Shown: in pieces, positions 39,397 through 47,332 of the stretch
How positions within the stretch are numbered: position 1 is the stretch's first letter
Layout: each line of letters begins with the position of its first letter
NCBI GenBank assembly: GCA_938041455.1
Contig: CALITO010000023.1
Coordinates: forward strand, 1 to 64,000
Reading direction: 5' to 3'
DNA from: an uncultured bacterium
Lineage (GTDB): Bacteria; Armatimonadota; JACIXR01
Length of the DNA stretch: 64,000 nucleotides
Position numbers and translations under genes: made by a program
Notes under the pieces: generated by a model
Seen by the model: the letters and a program-made list of their open reading frames with translations, nothing else
What the model was told of the DNA's origin: nothing
The model's database searches: none

Positions 39397-39441
39397 AAAC
39401 AAATTCTTTGAAAAAATAGTCTAAATAAATGGAGAAATCGC

Positions 39442-39469
39442 TTGCCCCAAAAATCTAAAAATATAAAAT
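39442..39469 (+). promoter_or_regulatory. Internal promoter before the STN/GGY protein
   Basis: TTGCCC (39442-39447), a 16-base spacer and TAAAAT (39464-39469), with a strong AAAAGGAGGTGAT site following. It allows this gene and pilQ to be transcribed independently of pilM-P. Confidence 0.5.
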
Positions 39470-39491
39470 TTAAAAGGAGGTGATATAAAAG

Positions 39492-40295
39492 ATGCGCCTT
39501 GTTAAGTTAGCGATGGTTATGGTTTTGTTCCTGTATGTTCTTCCTTACCTACTTGCTCAACAGGAAATATCAGTAACACCGGACAATAGAGTCACTCTAC
39601 AACTTAGGGATGTTCCCCGCCTTACTGCTTTGGAAACTCTTTTGAGAGCGGCAGGCAGAAACTTCACCTTTGACCCCTCAGCTCGTCGAGCTAACGACTT
39701 CGTATCCATTAGTCTCCAAAATGTAGATTTTGACCAGGCCCTCAAAGCTCTTTTAGGTGATTATCTCACCGCGGAACCCATAGAAGGTGGCTATACGATA
39801 AAGATGCAGACCGTTACACCAGGCTTTACACAATGGGGAACCCAGCAATTTCCCTGGGGAGGCGTCCCCACTACCCCAACAACTACTACCACCACTACCG
39901 GTCTTCCCACCAACATCATCTACGACAAAATAAACCTCCAATATGCTTCTATCTATGATATCCTTATGGTCATAGGCGGCGGCTATGGTGGCTATGGCGG
40001 ATACGGCGGCTATGGTGGCTATGGCGGATACGGCGGATACGGTGGTTATGGCGGATACGGTGGCTATGGCGGTTACGGCGGATACGGTGGCTATGGCGGA
40101 TACGGTGGCTATGGCGGTTACGGCGGTAGAGGCGGCGGCTACACTGGCGGTAGAGGCGGCGGCTACACTGGCGGTAGAGGCGGCGGCTACACTGGCGGTA
40201 GAGGCGGCGGCTACACCGGCGGTAGAGGCGGCGGCTACACCGGCGGTAGAGGCGGCGGCTACACCGGCGGTAGAGGCGGCTACACCGGATACTGA
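39492..40295 (+). CDS. Exported STN-domain protein with GGY and RGG repeats
   Basis: A 267-residue protein with a signal peptide (about 1-22), a secretin/TonB short N-terminal (STN) domain (about 30-105; LQLRDVPRLTALETLL), a Thr-rich linker (about 125-140) and a second small segment (INLQYASIYDILMVIGG) like the start of a secretin N1 domain. Then come about 16 Gly-Gly-Tyr repeats and six Gly-Gly-Arg-Gly-Gly-Gly-Tyr-Thr repeats to the end. There is no secretin barrel. It may be a secretin-derived accessory or adhesive protein of the pilus outer-membrane complex. Confidence 0.8.
   Translation: MRLVKLAMVMVLFLYVLPYLLAQQEISVTPDNRVTLQLRDVPRLTALETLLRAAGRNFTFDPSARRANDFVSISLQNVDFDQALKALLGDYLTAEPIEGGYTIKMQTVTPGFTQWGTQQFPWGGVPTTPTTTTTTTGLPTNIIYDKINLQYASIYDILMVIGGGYGGYGGYGGYGGYGGYGGYGGYGGYGGYGGYGGYGGYGGYGGYGGYGGRGGGYTGGRGGGYTGGRGGGYTGGRGGGYTGGRGGGYTGGRGGGYTGGRGGYTGY
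39975..40121 (+). repeat. GGY-coding 9-bp repeat tract
   Basis: Tandem Gly-Gly-Tyr codons (GGC GGC/GGT/GGA TAT/TAC) over about 147 bp. Synonymous codons vary from unit to unit, so the protein repeat is kept while the DNA has diverged. Confidence 0.9.
40122..40286 (+). repeat. 24-bp tandem repeat coding GGRGGGYT
   Basis: Six full 24-bp units and one shortened unit. Units are almost identical; the first three end in ACT and the later ones in ACC, showing recent block duplication. Confidence 0.9.
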
Positions 40296-40381
40296 TTTTT
40301 CTCCTTGTCTAAATTTTGAGATACGGTATCATCAAAAAGAGAGCGGTAATTCCTCTTAAGTTGAAGGGAGGTTGGTTTATT

Positions 40382-42139
40382 ATGTATTCCCTTATGAAGA
40401 GGGGCGTCTTTGCAGTAGTTGTAGCGCTCCCGTTGTTTGTTTTTTGGGCATCGGGGTCGTGGGTGAAAGCAGAGGCAGCATCAGACGATGTAGAACAGAA
40501 TCTGGTAACCTTGCAGGTGCAGGATGCTGACCTATGCGAGGTAGTTAGCATGCTGATGAAGGAGAGCAGAGCGAACATCATCATCGCCGATAGAGACAAG
40601 ATAAAAAAGACCATCACCGCTAATCTCTACGATGTCCCTTTGGAAGAAGCGCTGGAGAAAATCGTGAAAGCAAATGGGCTCTATTGGTATAAAGAGGGCG
40701 ATGTCTATGTAATAAGCGCCGAGCCACGAGCAGAGCCAACGGAAAAATTATCCTCTCCCCCTCTTGAGAAGACTACCCCTACAACTGAGGGTGTTTCTTC
40801 CACCTCCTCTGAAACTCTAATCGCATCTCCTCAACCCACCCGCTTAGAGACAGAGAAATTTGTCCTGAAGTATGCTCATCCTCGAGATATTGCAGCTTTG
40901 TTTGGAGCTTCTATCCCCCGCCGCCCCTTCTCCTATTACCAAGGAGCGGAAAGACAAGGTAGGGGACCTTTAGCACCTTCTTTCGGACGCTCCAGGGAAG
41001 AAAGTGCTAATTCCCCCATTCAGGGAGGATTTGGTCAGTTCAGGGGAGGTGTGGGTGGCTTCAGAGGGGGTGTTGGTGGGATGGGCTTCCCCGGAGGTGT
41101 AGGTGGCTTTGCCGGGGGCATGGGTGGTTTTCCTGGAGGTGTGGGTGGCTTTCCCGGAGGGATGGGAGCGTATCCCGGCGGGGTAGGGGCCTTCCCGGGC
41201 GGAGTTACTGGCTATGCGGGGGTGGGAGGTGTTGGAGCAGGTTACTATGGCTATGGCCTAATGGCGTTTGTTCCCGGCGTCTACAACATAATCCCTTATG
41301 AGCCTGATAACGCCCTCATAGTTATAGGAACTCAGGAGGGGATAGAACAGTTTAGAAAACTTCTCCAACTGTTGGATGTCCCTGTTCGCCAGGTGGAGAT
41401 ATCCGCGGAGTTCGTGGAGATAAGCACGGATGTAACGAAGAGCTTGGGAATAGATTGGATGCTGACTAATAACGAGACTACGATAGTGGGACAAGGGATG
41501 TCCCCGGGAACTGGTGCTACTTTAGTTATAGGTTATACCACGCCCCGGATAAGGGTTCAACTGGGCGCTCTAATGAGAGAGGGTAAAGCGAGATTGGTTA
41601 ACGCCCCTCGGGTGAGTACCTATAACAATTATCCAGCTTATATCTCCGTCACGCAGGACATCCCCTACTGGTATCCAGAGACAACCCTCACACAATTTGG
41701 GGGAACCCAGACTACCTGGGTGCCTGATATGATAAGTGTTGGAACATATCTCACAGTTACTCCCACAATAAACGGGGATGGTTCCATTACCTGTTATATC
41801 ACCCCCAGTGTATCAGAAGTTGTTGGTTTTGTGACTGGTCCTACCGGGTCGCTGCCCCAGACGAGCACGAGGGATATGGACACAATAGCGAGGGTTATGA
41901 ACGGAGAGACACTGGTGATAGGCGGTTTGATACGCAAAAACATCAGCACCCAGAAGGTCAAAGTCCCCTTCCTCTCCGAATTACCGATCATTGGGGGACT
42001 CTTCAAAGGAACAACTCAAACGACTACGGAGAGCGAACTGCTGATATTTCTTACCCCCCGTATAATAGAGGAGCCCGGTAGGGTCACGGGAACGGTTGTT
42101 GTGCCCCCTACAACTGGAGGGGGAACTGGGGGTCCATAA
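40382..42139 (+). CDS. pilQ: Type IV pilus secretin PilQ-like
   Basis: A 585-residue outer-membrane secretin. Signal peptide (about 1-32), STN-like domain (about 40-105; DADLCEVVSML), a linker, a Gly-rich insert (about 213-290 with repeated GGVGGF/PGG units), an N1-type domain (about 300-335; NALIVIGTQEGIEQF) and the C-terminal secretin domain (about 345-565) with VEISAEFVEIS and the late GETLVIGGLIRK and PFLSELPIIGGLFK motifs. I chose ATG 40382 with a GGGAGGT site and signal peptide; the longer frame to 40316 lacks both. Confidence 0.92.
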   Translation: MYSLMKRGVFAVVVALPLFVFWASGSWVKAEAASDDVEQNLVTLQVQDADLCEVVSMLMKESRANIIIADRDKIKKTITANLYDVPLEEALEKIVKANGLYWYKEGDVYVISAEPRAEPTEKLSSPPLEKTTPTTEGVSSTSSETLIASPQPTRLETEKFVLKYAHPRDIAALFGASIPRRPFSYYQGAERQGRGPLAPSFGRSREESANSPIQGGFGQFRGGVGGFRGGVGGMGFPGGVGGFAGGMGGFPGGVGGFPGGMGAYPGGVGAFPGGVTGYAGVGGVGAGYYGYGLMAFVPGVYNIIPYEPDNALIVIGTQEGIEQFRKLLQLLDVPVRQVEISAEFVEISTDVTKSLGIDWMLTNNETTIVGQGMSPGTGATLVIGYTTPRIRVQLGALMREGKARLVNAPRVSTYNNYPAYISVTQDIPYWYPETTLTQFGGTQTTWVPDMISVGTYLTVTPTINGDGSITCYITPSVSEVVGFVTGPTGSLPQTSTRDMDTIARVMNGETLVIGGLIRKNISTQKVKVPFLSELPIIGGLFKGTTQTTTESELLIFLTPRIIEEPGRVTGTVVVPPTTGGGTGGP

Positions 42140-42167
42140 AAAGGAGATAGGCTAATGCGAATTTAAA

Positions 42168-42200
42168 AAGGGGGATGCCCTACAGGCGGCATCCCCCCTT
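42168..42200. terminator. Terminator between pilQ and ispG
   Basis: A hairpin with GGGGGATGCC paired to GGCATCCCCC around an 8-base loop, flanked by A-rich sequence on the left and TT on the right. It lies between convergent pilQ and ispG and could serve both. Confidence 0.75.
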
Positions 42201-42230
42201 ACTATAAACTTCGACCTGTTCTGAATCTTT

Positions 42231-43292
42231 TCACATTTTTTCTATCTCCCCCAGAAGTTTCTCTACTGCTTCCGAGAAGGAGACGGTCTTAATGGGTTTC
42301 CCCCGAAGGAATAAAACAGCCGAGCTCTTCCCAAAAGCAAGACCTATATCGGCGTCCTTCGCTTCTCCCGGACCATTGACCTCACATCCCATCACGGCTA
42401 CCTTTAGGGGACGAGGGGGGAGCTTTTCCAATTCGCTCTTAACTTCCCTCACTAACTCTATCAGGGGAACAGCGCAGCGAGCGCACATAGGGCAGGATAC
42501 TATAATGAACCCCCGCTCCCTTATATTGAGGCTCTGCAATATCTCCCAAGCTACCTCCACTTCTTTCACTCCCTCGGCGGTCAGAGATACCCTAATAGTA
42601 TCACCCAATCCCTTACCCAAAAGAATTCCCAATCCTACCGCTGACCTTATCGCCCCCTCGGGCATAGGTCCCGCTTCAGTTATACCAATATGAAGGGGGT
42701 AATCCCTCATTTGGGAAAAATACTCGTAGGCTTCCACGGTGGTTTGTATGTCAAAAGCCTTTAGGGAAACAACGATGTCCTCAAATTCAAGCTCCTCAAG
42801 TAGAGAGATTTCCCTCATAGCTACTTCCACCATCGCCTCAGCTGGAGAGCGAGGATATTTCTCCAACACATCCTTGGGGAAAGAGCCGGCGTTAACACCG
42901 ATGCGAATTGGGATCCCTTTCCCTTTTGCCATCTTCACTATTTCCTTTACACCTTCTCTACTCCCGATTGTGCCTGGGTTAATTCTTATCTTATCCACGC
43001 CCTTCTCCATAGCCTTTATCGCAAGGCGCCAATGAAAATGGATATCTGCAACGAGAGGAATAGAGATCCTCTCCTTAATATAGGGGATAGCCTCTATAGA
43101 TGGCTCATCGGGGACCGCTATTCTCACTATCTCGCAACCCGCCCCTTCCAATCGCTTTATCTCCTCTACAACTTTCTGCCCATCCCTGGTAGGGGAACGA
43201 GTCATAGACTGGACCCTAATGGGATTCTCCCCACCTATCTTTATATTGCCTATCTTCACCTCCTTCGTCCGTCTCTTTCTTAGAGAGTTCAT
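42231..43292 (-). CDS. ispG: 4-hydroxy-3-methylbut-2-en-1-yl diphosphate synthase
   Basis: The 353-residue IspG/GcpE of the MEP isoprenoid pathway. The N-terminal GENPIRVQSMT motif, the iron-sulfur cysteines in CPMCARC (about 267-273) and GCEVNGPGEA (about 306-315) are present. The start overlaps the stop of the RseB-like gene by four bases, an unusual coupling of isoprenoid synthesis to an ECF sigma operon. Confidence 0.96.
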   Translation of the reverse strand: MNSLRKRRTKEVKIGNIKIGGENPIRVQSMTRSPTRDGQKVVEEIKRLEGAGCEIVRIAVPDEPSIEAIPYIKERISIPLVADIHFHWRLAIKAMEKGVDKIRINPGTIGSREGVKEIVKMAKGKGIPIRIGVNAGSFPKDVLEKYPRSPAEAMVEVAMREISLLEELEFEDIVVSLKAFDIQTTVEAYEYFSQMRDYPLHIGITEAGPMPEGAIRSAVGLGILLGKGLGDTIRVSLTAEGVKEVEVAWEILQSLNIRERGFIIVSCPMCARCAVPLIELVREVKSELEKLPPRPLKVAVMGCEVNGPGEAKDADIGLAFGKSSAVLFLRGKPIKTVSFSEAVEKLLGEIEKM

Positions 43293-44218
43293 TTTAACGA
43301 TAACCCTATCTTCTCTAAAACCTCCCTAGCCACATTGCCCATAAGGGCGACGCTATACTCTTTTATTCGGAGCAAAACCACTTCTTGCTCATAATGGCCA
43401 AATAAAGGAGGATGCCTCCAGGGATGGATTGTTTCCATTATTGTTATAGGGTTTAAGCCATCGGTTAGGTGAATTATCGCTGCCCTCTGTCTTCCTGCGA
43501 ATAGGGGGCGGATGTGGAGAAGGGTGTAGCCCGGGGGAAGATAAGAAGGAAGGAGGGGAAGGAAGCCGAGGAGACGCTTGAGCTCCTCAGGAGTGTAATC
43601 CCTGGGTTTAACGAGTGGTCTGGGAACCTCAAATTCCTTTTCCTCAAAGGTGGGGTTGAGCTGGAGAGATAGGAGGGCGACGGAAGAAATTAATTTTCCT
43701 TGAGGGGAATAGCGCTCCGTCTTAAGACGGATGCCTGTTTCCTTATCCACCCAAACCTTGAGGTAACCTCCCTTCACATAAGTTGGTTCTATCAGGAAGA
43801 TTTTCGCCGTTCGCCCTATGATTTGCTCCTCTCCTCTCAAGTTCACCTTGGCGCTTTTGAAAAGGAGCTCCTTATGAATATCCTCCATACTCTCCCCTGG
43901 AGCAAAGTAAAGGAAATGTGTCTTCTTACCCTTTGGGGGTATGATAGCAACACTTTCCCTCTCCCATACCATAACATAGCCTGTGAAAGTTGGAGGGGAA
44001 AGGAATTCAAGACGCGTTTTATCCGGTTGAGCTTTCTTTAACACCACTTCGAAGCGGAGAACCCCAACTTTTGTGTAGAGCGAATAAACCTGCTTCCCCT
44101 GCCATTCCATTTTCTTCTCTTTTTCTAACGCTTGACGGAGTTGGGATAAAGGGTTCTGGGATAGCGCTAAAGTAGTAAAGAGTAAAAGAACGAATAGCCA
44201 AAATTTACCTTGTCTCAT
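43289..44218 (-). CDS. RseB/MucB-like periplasmic sigma-regulator
   Basis: A 309-residue exported protein (signal peptide about 1-20) with a LolA-like half (about 30-200; LRFEVVLKKAQPDKTRLEF in pieces) and a second domain (about 210-305; LLPSYLPPGYTLLH) like RseB/MucB or the MucB/RseB C-terminal domain. In such systems it shields the anti-sigma factor from proteolysis and senses lipid or envelope stress. It follows the anti-sigma gene by an ATGA overlap, which fits. Confidence 0.82.
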   Translation of the reverse strand: MRQGKFWLFVLLLFTTLALSQNPLSQLRQALEKEKKMEWQGKQVYSLYTKVGVLRFEVVLKKAQPDKTRLEFLSPPTFTGYVMVWERESVAIIPPKGKKTHFLYFAPGESMEDIHKELLFKSAKVNLRGEEQIIGRTAKIFLIEPTYVKGGYLKVWVDKETGIRLKTERYSPQGKLISSVALLSLQLNPTFEEKEFEVPRPLVKPRDYTPEELKRLLGFLPLLPSYLPPGYTLLHIRPLFAGRQRAAIIHLTDGLNPITIMETIHPWRHPPLFGHYEQEVVLLRIKEYSVALMGNVAREVLEKIGLSLK

Positions 44219-44667
44219 TCTTCACCGGAAATCAAGAGGATTTTAACCACTGAATCGCCTGAAATCAGAGGGTTCTGCAATGTATAGATGAGATGTTCCC
44301 TCCTATAGGTATCAAAGAGTGCTTCCTCACTTATCCTACCTGCATGGATGTAGAGGAATATAAAAATAAGCAAGGCAAGGGGTAAAAGAAAGAGCAGGGC
44401 TCTTTTAGCGAGACGGAGTGGAAGAAAGGGGCGGAGAGTTTTCCTTTCTCTCTGGTGTATTTTTCTCAAGACTAGCGAATTAAAGGACGGGCTTAATTGA
44501 GGCGTTGGGAGGGAAGCGATTAGTTTTTTCAGCTTTTGGTTTTCCCTATAAAACCGCATACAAGAGGGACAGCAAGCCAGGTGAGCGAGCAAGGCTTCCC
44601 TCGCCTCTTCTGTTATCTCCTCATCTAATAGTTCCTGGGAGAGAATCCTCGCCTTTTTACAATTCAT
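44215..44667 (-). CDS. Anti-sigma factor with zinc-finger (ZAS) domain
   Basis: A 150-residue single-pass membrane protein. The N-terminal zinc anti-sigma motif is Cys3, His29, Cys33, Cys36 (HxxxCxxC) and the membrane segment is at about 90-109. The C-terminal part is extracytoplasmic. I chose ATG 44667, nine bases after GGAGG; an earlier ATG at 44676 is possible. It overlaps the sigma factor gene by 11 bases and would hold that sigma factor at the membrane. Confidence 0.88.
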   Translation of the reverse strand: MNCKKARILSQELLDEEITEEAREALLAHLACCPSCMRFYRENQKLKKLIASLPTPQLSPSFNSLVLRKIHQRERKTLRPFLPLRLAKRALLFLLPLALLIFIFLYIHAGRISEEALFDTYRREHLIYTLQNPLISGDSVVKILLISGEE

Positions 44668-45235
44668 CTTTCTCATCCTCCAGAATATCGCGGAGTTTTT
44701 CCCGCAACATCTTGCGAGCATTAAACAGACGAGATTTAACCGTCCCCAAAGAACAGCGAAGCAGGCGGGCTATCTCTTCGTAGCTAAAGCCTTGTAGATC
44801 CCGTAGGGTTATCGCCTCCCTTAGTTCAATAGGTAAAGAGGTAATCTCCTTCTCTAACCGTTTCCGCAACTCCTCTCGCTCCAAATTACCTTCCACTTCG
44901 GCATCCCCTGCGTCCGCGAAGAATTCTCGGTCACCTTCCAAAGAATCCAAAGAAATTGTATGTTTTCTTTTAGCTAACCGTTCGTTATCTCTTATCAAAT
45001 TAAGAGCTATCTTGAAAAGCCAACTTTTGAATAAGCGGTTATCCTTGAGTTGGTATAGTGAGAGGTAAGCTCGCACAAAACTCTCCTGTGTTATATCCTC
45101 CGCATCCTCTTTTTGACGAAGGTTATGATAAACGAACCTAAACAAAGAATCTCTGTAGCGTTGGACCAGGATATCAAACGCCTCCTTCGCACCATTCTTA
45201 CTGCGCAGAACTAAAACATCATCCGGCTCTTCCAC
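44657..45235 (-). CDS. ECF-type RNA polymerase sigma factor
   Basis: A 192-residue sigma-70 family protein of the ECF (RpoE-like) group. Region 2 (about 20-85; YHNLRQKEDAEDITQESFVRAY in pieces) and region 4 (about 130-180; LPIELREAITLRDLQGFSYEEIA) are clear. I chose the GTG at 45235; the ORF runs open to 45322 but that part looks like untranslated leader. With the anti-sigma and RseB-like genes it forms a sigma-E-like envelope stress operon. Confidence 0.9.
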   Translation of the reverse strand: MEEPDDVLVLRSKNGAKEAFDILVQRYRDSLFRFVYHNLRQKEDAEDITQESFVRAYLSLYQLKDNRLFKSWLFKIALNLIRDNERLAKRKHTISLDSLEGDREFFADAGDAEVEGNLEREELRKRLEKEITSLPIELREAITLRDLQGFSYEEIARLLRCSLGTVKSRLFNARKMLREKLRDILEDEKDEL

Positions 45236-45353
45236 GCAGGAACCTTCATTATTATTGACGATAAAATCTGAAGATTTGTTCAATGTGTATTTAATTTTAC
45301 AACAAATTGCCATTTGAAGCAAAAAGTTCTCGTTGTGGAATGATGTCGGAAGT

Positions 45354-45383
45354 TTGCTCGGGAAGGTTATTTTGTATTAAAAT
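45354..45383 (+). promoter_or_regulatory. Promoter for a leaderless membrane protein mRNA
   Basis: TTGCTC (45354-45359), an 18-base spacer and TAAAAT (45378-45383). The predicted start coincides with the ATG at 45391, and no ribosome binding site is seen. Confidence 0.5.
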
Positions 45384-45390
45384 AAATAAA

Positions 45391-45930
45391 ATGCAGGAGA
45401 AAATAGAGCATTCTCTTGCTTATAAAATCGTCAAGGATTTTGGGAGCTACATCGTTTGGGAAGCGAAGCTGAGCCCCTACTGGCGTTTTATGCTTGGCTT
45501 ACCCTTCATACTTTTAGGCACCTTATTCTTATCTCCTATCTACTTCATCTATAAAAAGGGCTATCTGCCCTCGCTGACTGTTCTCTTCGTCCTCTCCTTG
45601 GGTATATTATTTATCTTAGCGGGGCTGGCAATTGTTGGCTCTTGGAAATCCCTTGTTTTAGATGGAGCCTTGGGAACGCTCACTCTTTATAAATACTTCC
45701 TATGGCGCCCCTTTACCCGCACCTGTTACTTCTCGGGAATAGAAGGAGTGGAAGTGATGAAAACCACAAGAGAATTTGTAGAAGAATCACTCCCCCAGGA
45801 GTATTACGAGATTAGACTCCTTTACGAGGGAACAAAGATTTCCCTAGACGGAAGCACCAACAAGGAGGAGGCTGGGGAGTTCGCGAAGAAGATAGCCCAG
45901 ATGGTGGGTAGAGAGGTAAAATGGAATTGA
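45391..45930 (+). CDS. Small membrane protein, unknown function
   Basis: A 179-residue protein with two hydrophobic segments (about 33-53 and 60-84) and a cytosolic C-terminal beta-rich part (about 90-178) that could be a PH-like domain as in similar small membrane proteins. I do not recognise a family. It is divergent from the sigma factor gene and overlaps the following isomerase gene by 10 bases. The ATG has no Shine-Dalgarno sequence. Confidence 0.7.
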   Translation: MQEKIEHSLAYKIVKDFGSYIVWEAKLSPYWRFMLGLPFILLGTLFLSPIYFIYKKGYLPSLTVLFVLSLGILFILAGLAIVGSWKSLVLDGALGTLTLYKYFLWRPFTRTCYFSGIEGVEVMKTTREFVEESLPQEYYEIRLLYEGTKISLDGSTNKEEAGEFAKKIAQMVGREVKWN

Positions 45931-46703
45931 GAGTTGGAGCATGTTTATCCTGGGAGCATGCTTATTTGCTCAAGGAAGCAGGTGGGGACTTCATAGAACT
46001 ACCCCTTGCCAAAGTAGCACAGTTAGAAGAAAGCCATTTCGAGGAAGTATCCCAGAGTTTGTTTCTCCCCGCCGAGGTCTTTAACATCTTCCTCCCTCCT
46101 TCCCTTAGGATAGTAGGTGAGTATGTTGACTGGAAAATGGTAGAGAAGTATCTACAAATAGCATTTACAAGGGCTCAACAGTTGGGAGGTAAAGTCATAG
46201 TCTTTGGCTCGGGAGGAGCAAGAAGGGTACCTGAGAATTTCCCTAAGCGGAAGGCAGAGGAACAGATACTGCTTTTCCTGTCATTGGCAAGCGATATAGC
46301 GGTAGATAAATCTTTTACCATTGCTGTAGAGCATCTAAATAGCTCTGAAACGAACACCATAAACAGCTTTGAAGAAGCCCTTCAACTGGTGGAAAAATTG
46401 GGGAGGGATAATGTGGGTGTATTAGCGGATATATACCATCTATTGAAGGAAGGTGAGGATTTAGAAGTGATAAGGAAAGCAGGAGAGAAACTCCTTCATA
46501 TTCACTTATCCGACCCGGAAAGGAATCCCCCACTTAAAGGGGAGAAGGTGGTCAAGGATTTTCTTCTCCTCTTGAAGGAAATGGGTTATAAAAATAGAAT
46601 TTCTGTAGAATGCAGATGGAGCGACTTGGGGAAAGAACTTCCCAAGGTTATCCAGACATTAAAAAACCAATGGAGGTGTGCCTATGAGCACTCTTTCCCT
46701 TGA
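45921..46703 (+). CDS. Sugar phosphate isomerase/epimerase-like barrel
   Basis: A 260-residue xylose isomerase-like TIM barrel, the third in the window. Metal-region segments include IAVEHLNSSETNT (about 134-146; Glu), GVLADIYHLLKEG (about 169-181) and HIHLSDPERN (about 194-203). Substrate unknown. It overlaps the membrane protein gene upstream and the DnaA-N-like gene downstream by about 20 bases. Confidence 0.85.
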   Translation: MELRVGACLSWEHAYLLKEAGGDFIELPLAKVAQLEESHFEEVSQSLFLPAEVFNIFLPPSLRIVGEYVDWKMVEKYLQIAFTRAQQLGGKVIVFGSGGARRVPENFPKRKAEEQILLFLSLASDIAVDKSFTIAVEHLNSSETNTINSFEEALQLVEKLGRDNVGVLADIYHLLKEGEDLEVIRKAGEKLLHIHLSDPERNPPLKGEKVVKDFLLLLKEMGYKNRISVECRWSDLGKELPKVIQTLKNQWRCAYEHSFP

Positions 46704-47310
46704 AGAGGTTTGGAACAAGACGGTTAAAGAAGTGAAGGAAAGGAATTTCTTTCCCCCCTTCTGGCAAGCTCTGGACTCTGTAGTTCCACTTTCCTTGGAG
46801 GAAGATCATATTGTTCTTGGCTTTAAACCCGGCACATTTCACCTGAGAACCCACATTGAAACAGGGAGCAACCGGCTTCTCATAGAGGAAGTGCTTTCCC
46901 GTTTGATGGGAAAACCCTACACCCTTAAGGTAGTGGAAGCTACTTCTGTTGAAGAATGGCAGGCGATAAGGGCAAAAGAGCAGAGAATAGAGGAAGTAGA
47001 GGTGGAGGAGTTTGCCAGACGAAAGGGGACGATGAACATTCTGAGGGAATGGGAAAGGTTTGTCCTCGAGTTGCATAGAATGTACTCCTCCCTTCCCCAA
47101 AGGAGTTTACCTCAAGTTAGGGCATATTTCCTTTATCAGGTTATGCCGCGCATTTTAGCCAAGAAGAAAGAACTTTACGCAGAGGATGAAGCTTCCAAAG
47201 AAACGAACGAGAAAGCCTTCGCCCGCCTTTTGGATAGGCTATCCTCATGGACAGGCGTTCCTAGTCCCCTAATCGCTTTAGAACTTTTGAAGAGGGAGAA
47301 GGAAGGATAG
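46684..47310 (+). CDS. DnaA domain I-like protein, unknown function
   Basis: A 208-residue protein. The first 80 residues follow the DnaA N-terminal (domain I) pattern: a helix starting VWNKTVKEV, an FFPPFW turn, PLSLEEDHIVLGF strand, FHLRTHIE helix, and a last strand ending TLKVVEA. The AAA+ and DNA-binding domains of DnaA are absent; the remainder is helical and charged. The role may be protein binding in replication, but this is inferred from pattern. The ATG at 46684 is eight bases after GGAGG. Confidence 0.6.
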   Translation: MSTLSLEEVWNKTVKEVKERNFFPPFWQALDSVVPLSLEEDHIVLGFKPGTFHLRTHIETGSNRLLIEEVLSRLMGKPYTLKVVEATSVEEWQAIRAKEQRIEEVEVEEFARRKGTMNILREWERFVLELHRMYSSLPQRSLPQVRAYFLYQVMPRILAKKKELYAEDEASKETNEKAFARLLDRLSSWTGVPSPLIALELLKREKEG

Positions 47311-47332
47311 ACAAAATTGCAAGTGCTGAGGA

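Noticed and set aside
39975..40286. CRISPR array
   Set aside because: The repeats are direct coding repeats without unique spacers, in frame with a signal-peptide protein.
39985..40359. Ala/Val/Met-rich ORF across the GGY/RGG repeats
   Set aside because: It is the shifted frame of the tandem repeats in the STN protein gene and has no start signal of its own.
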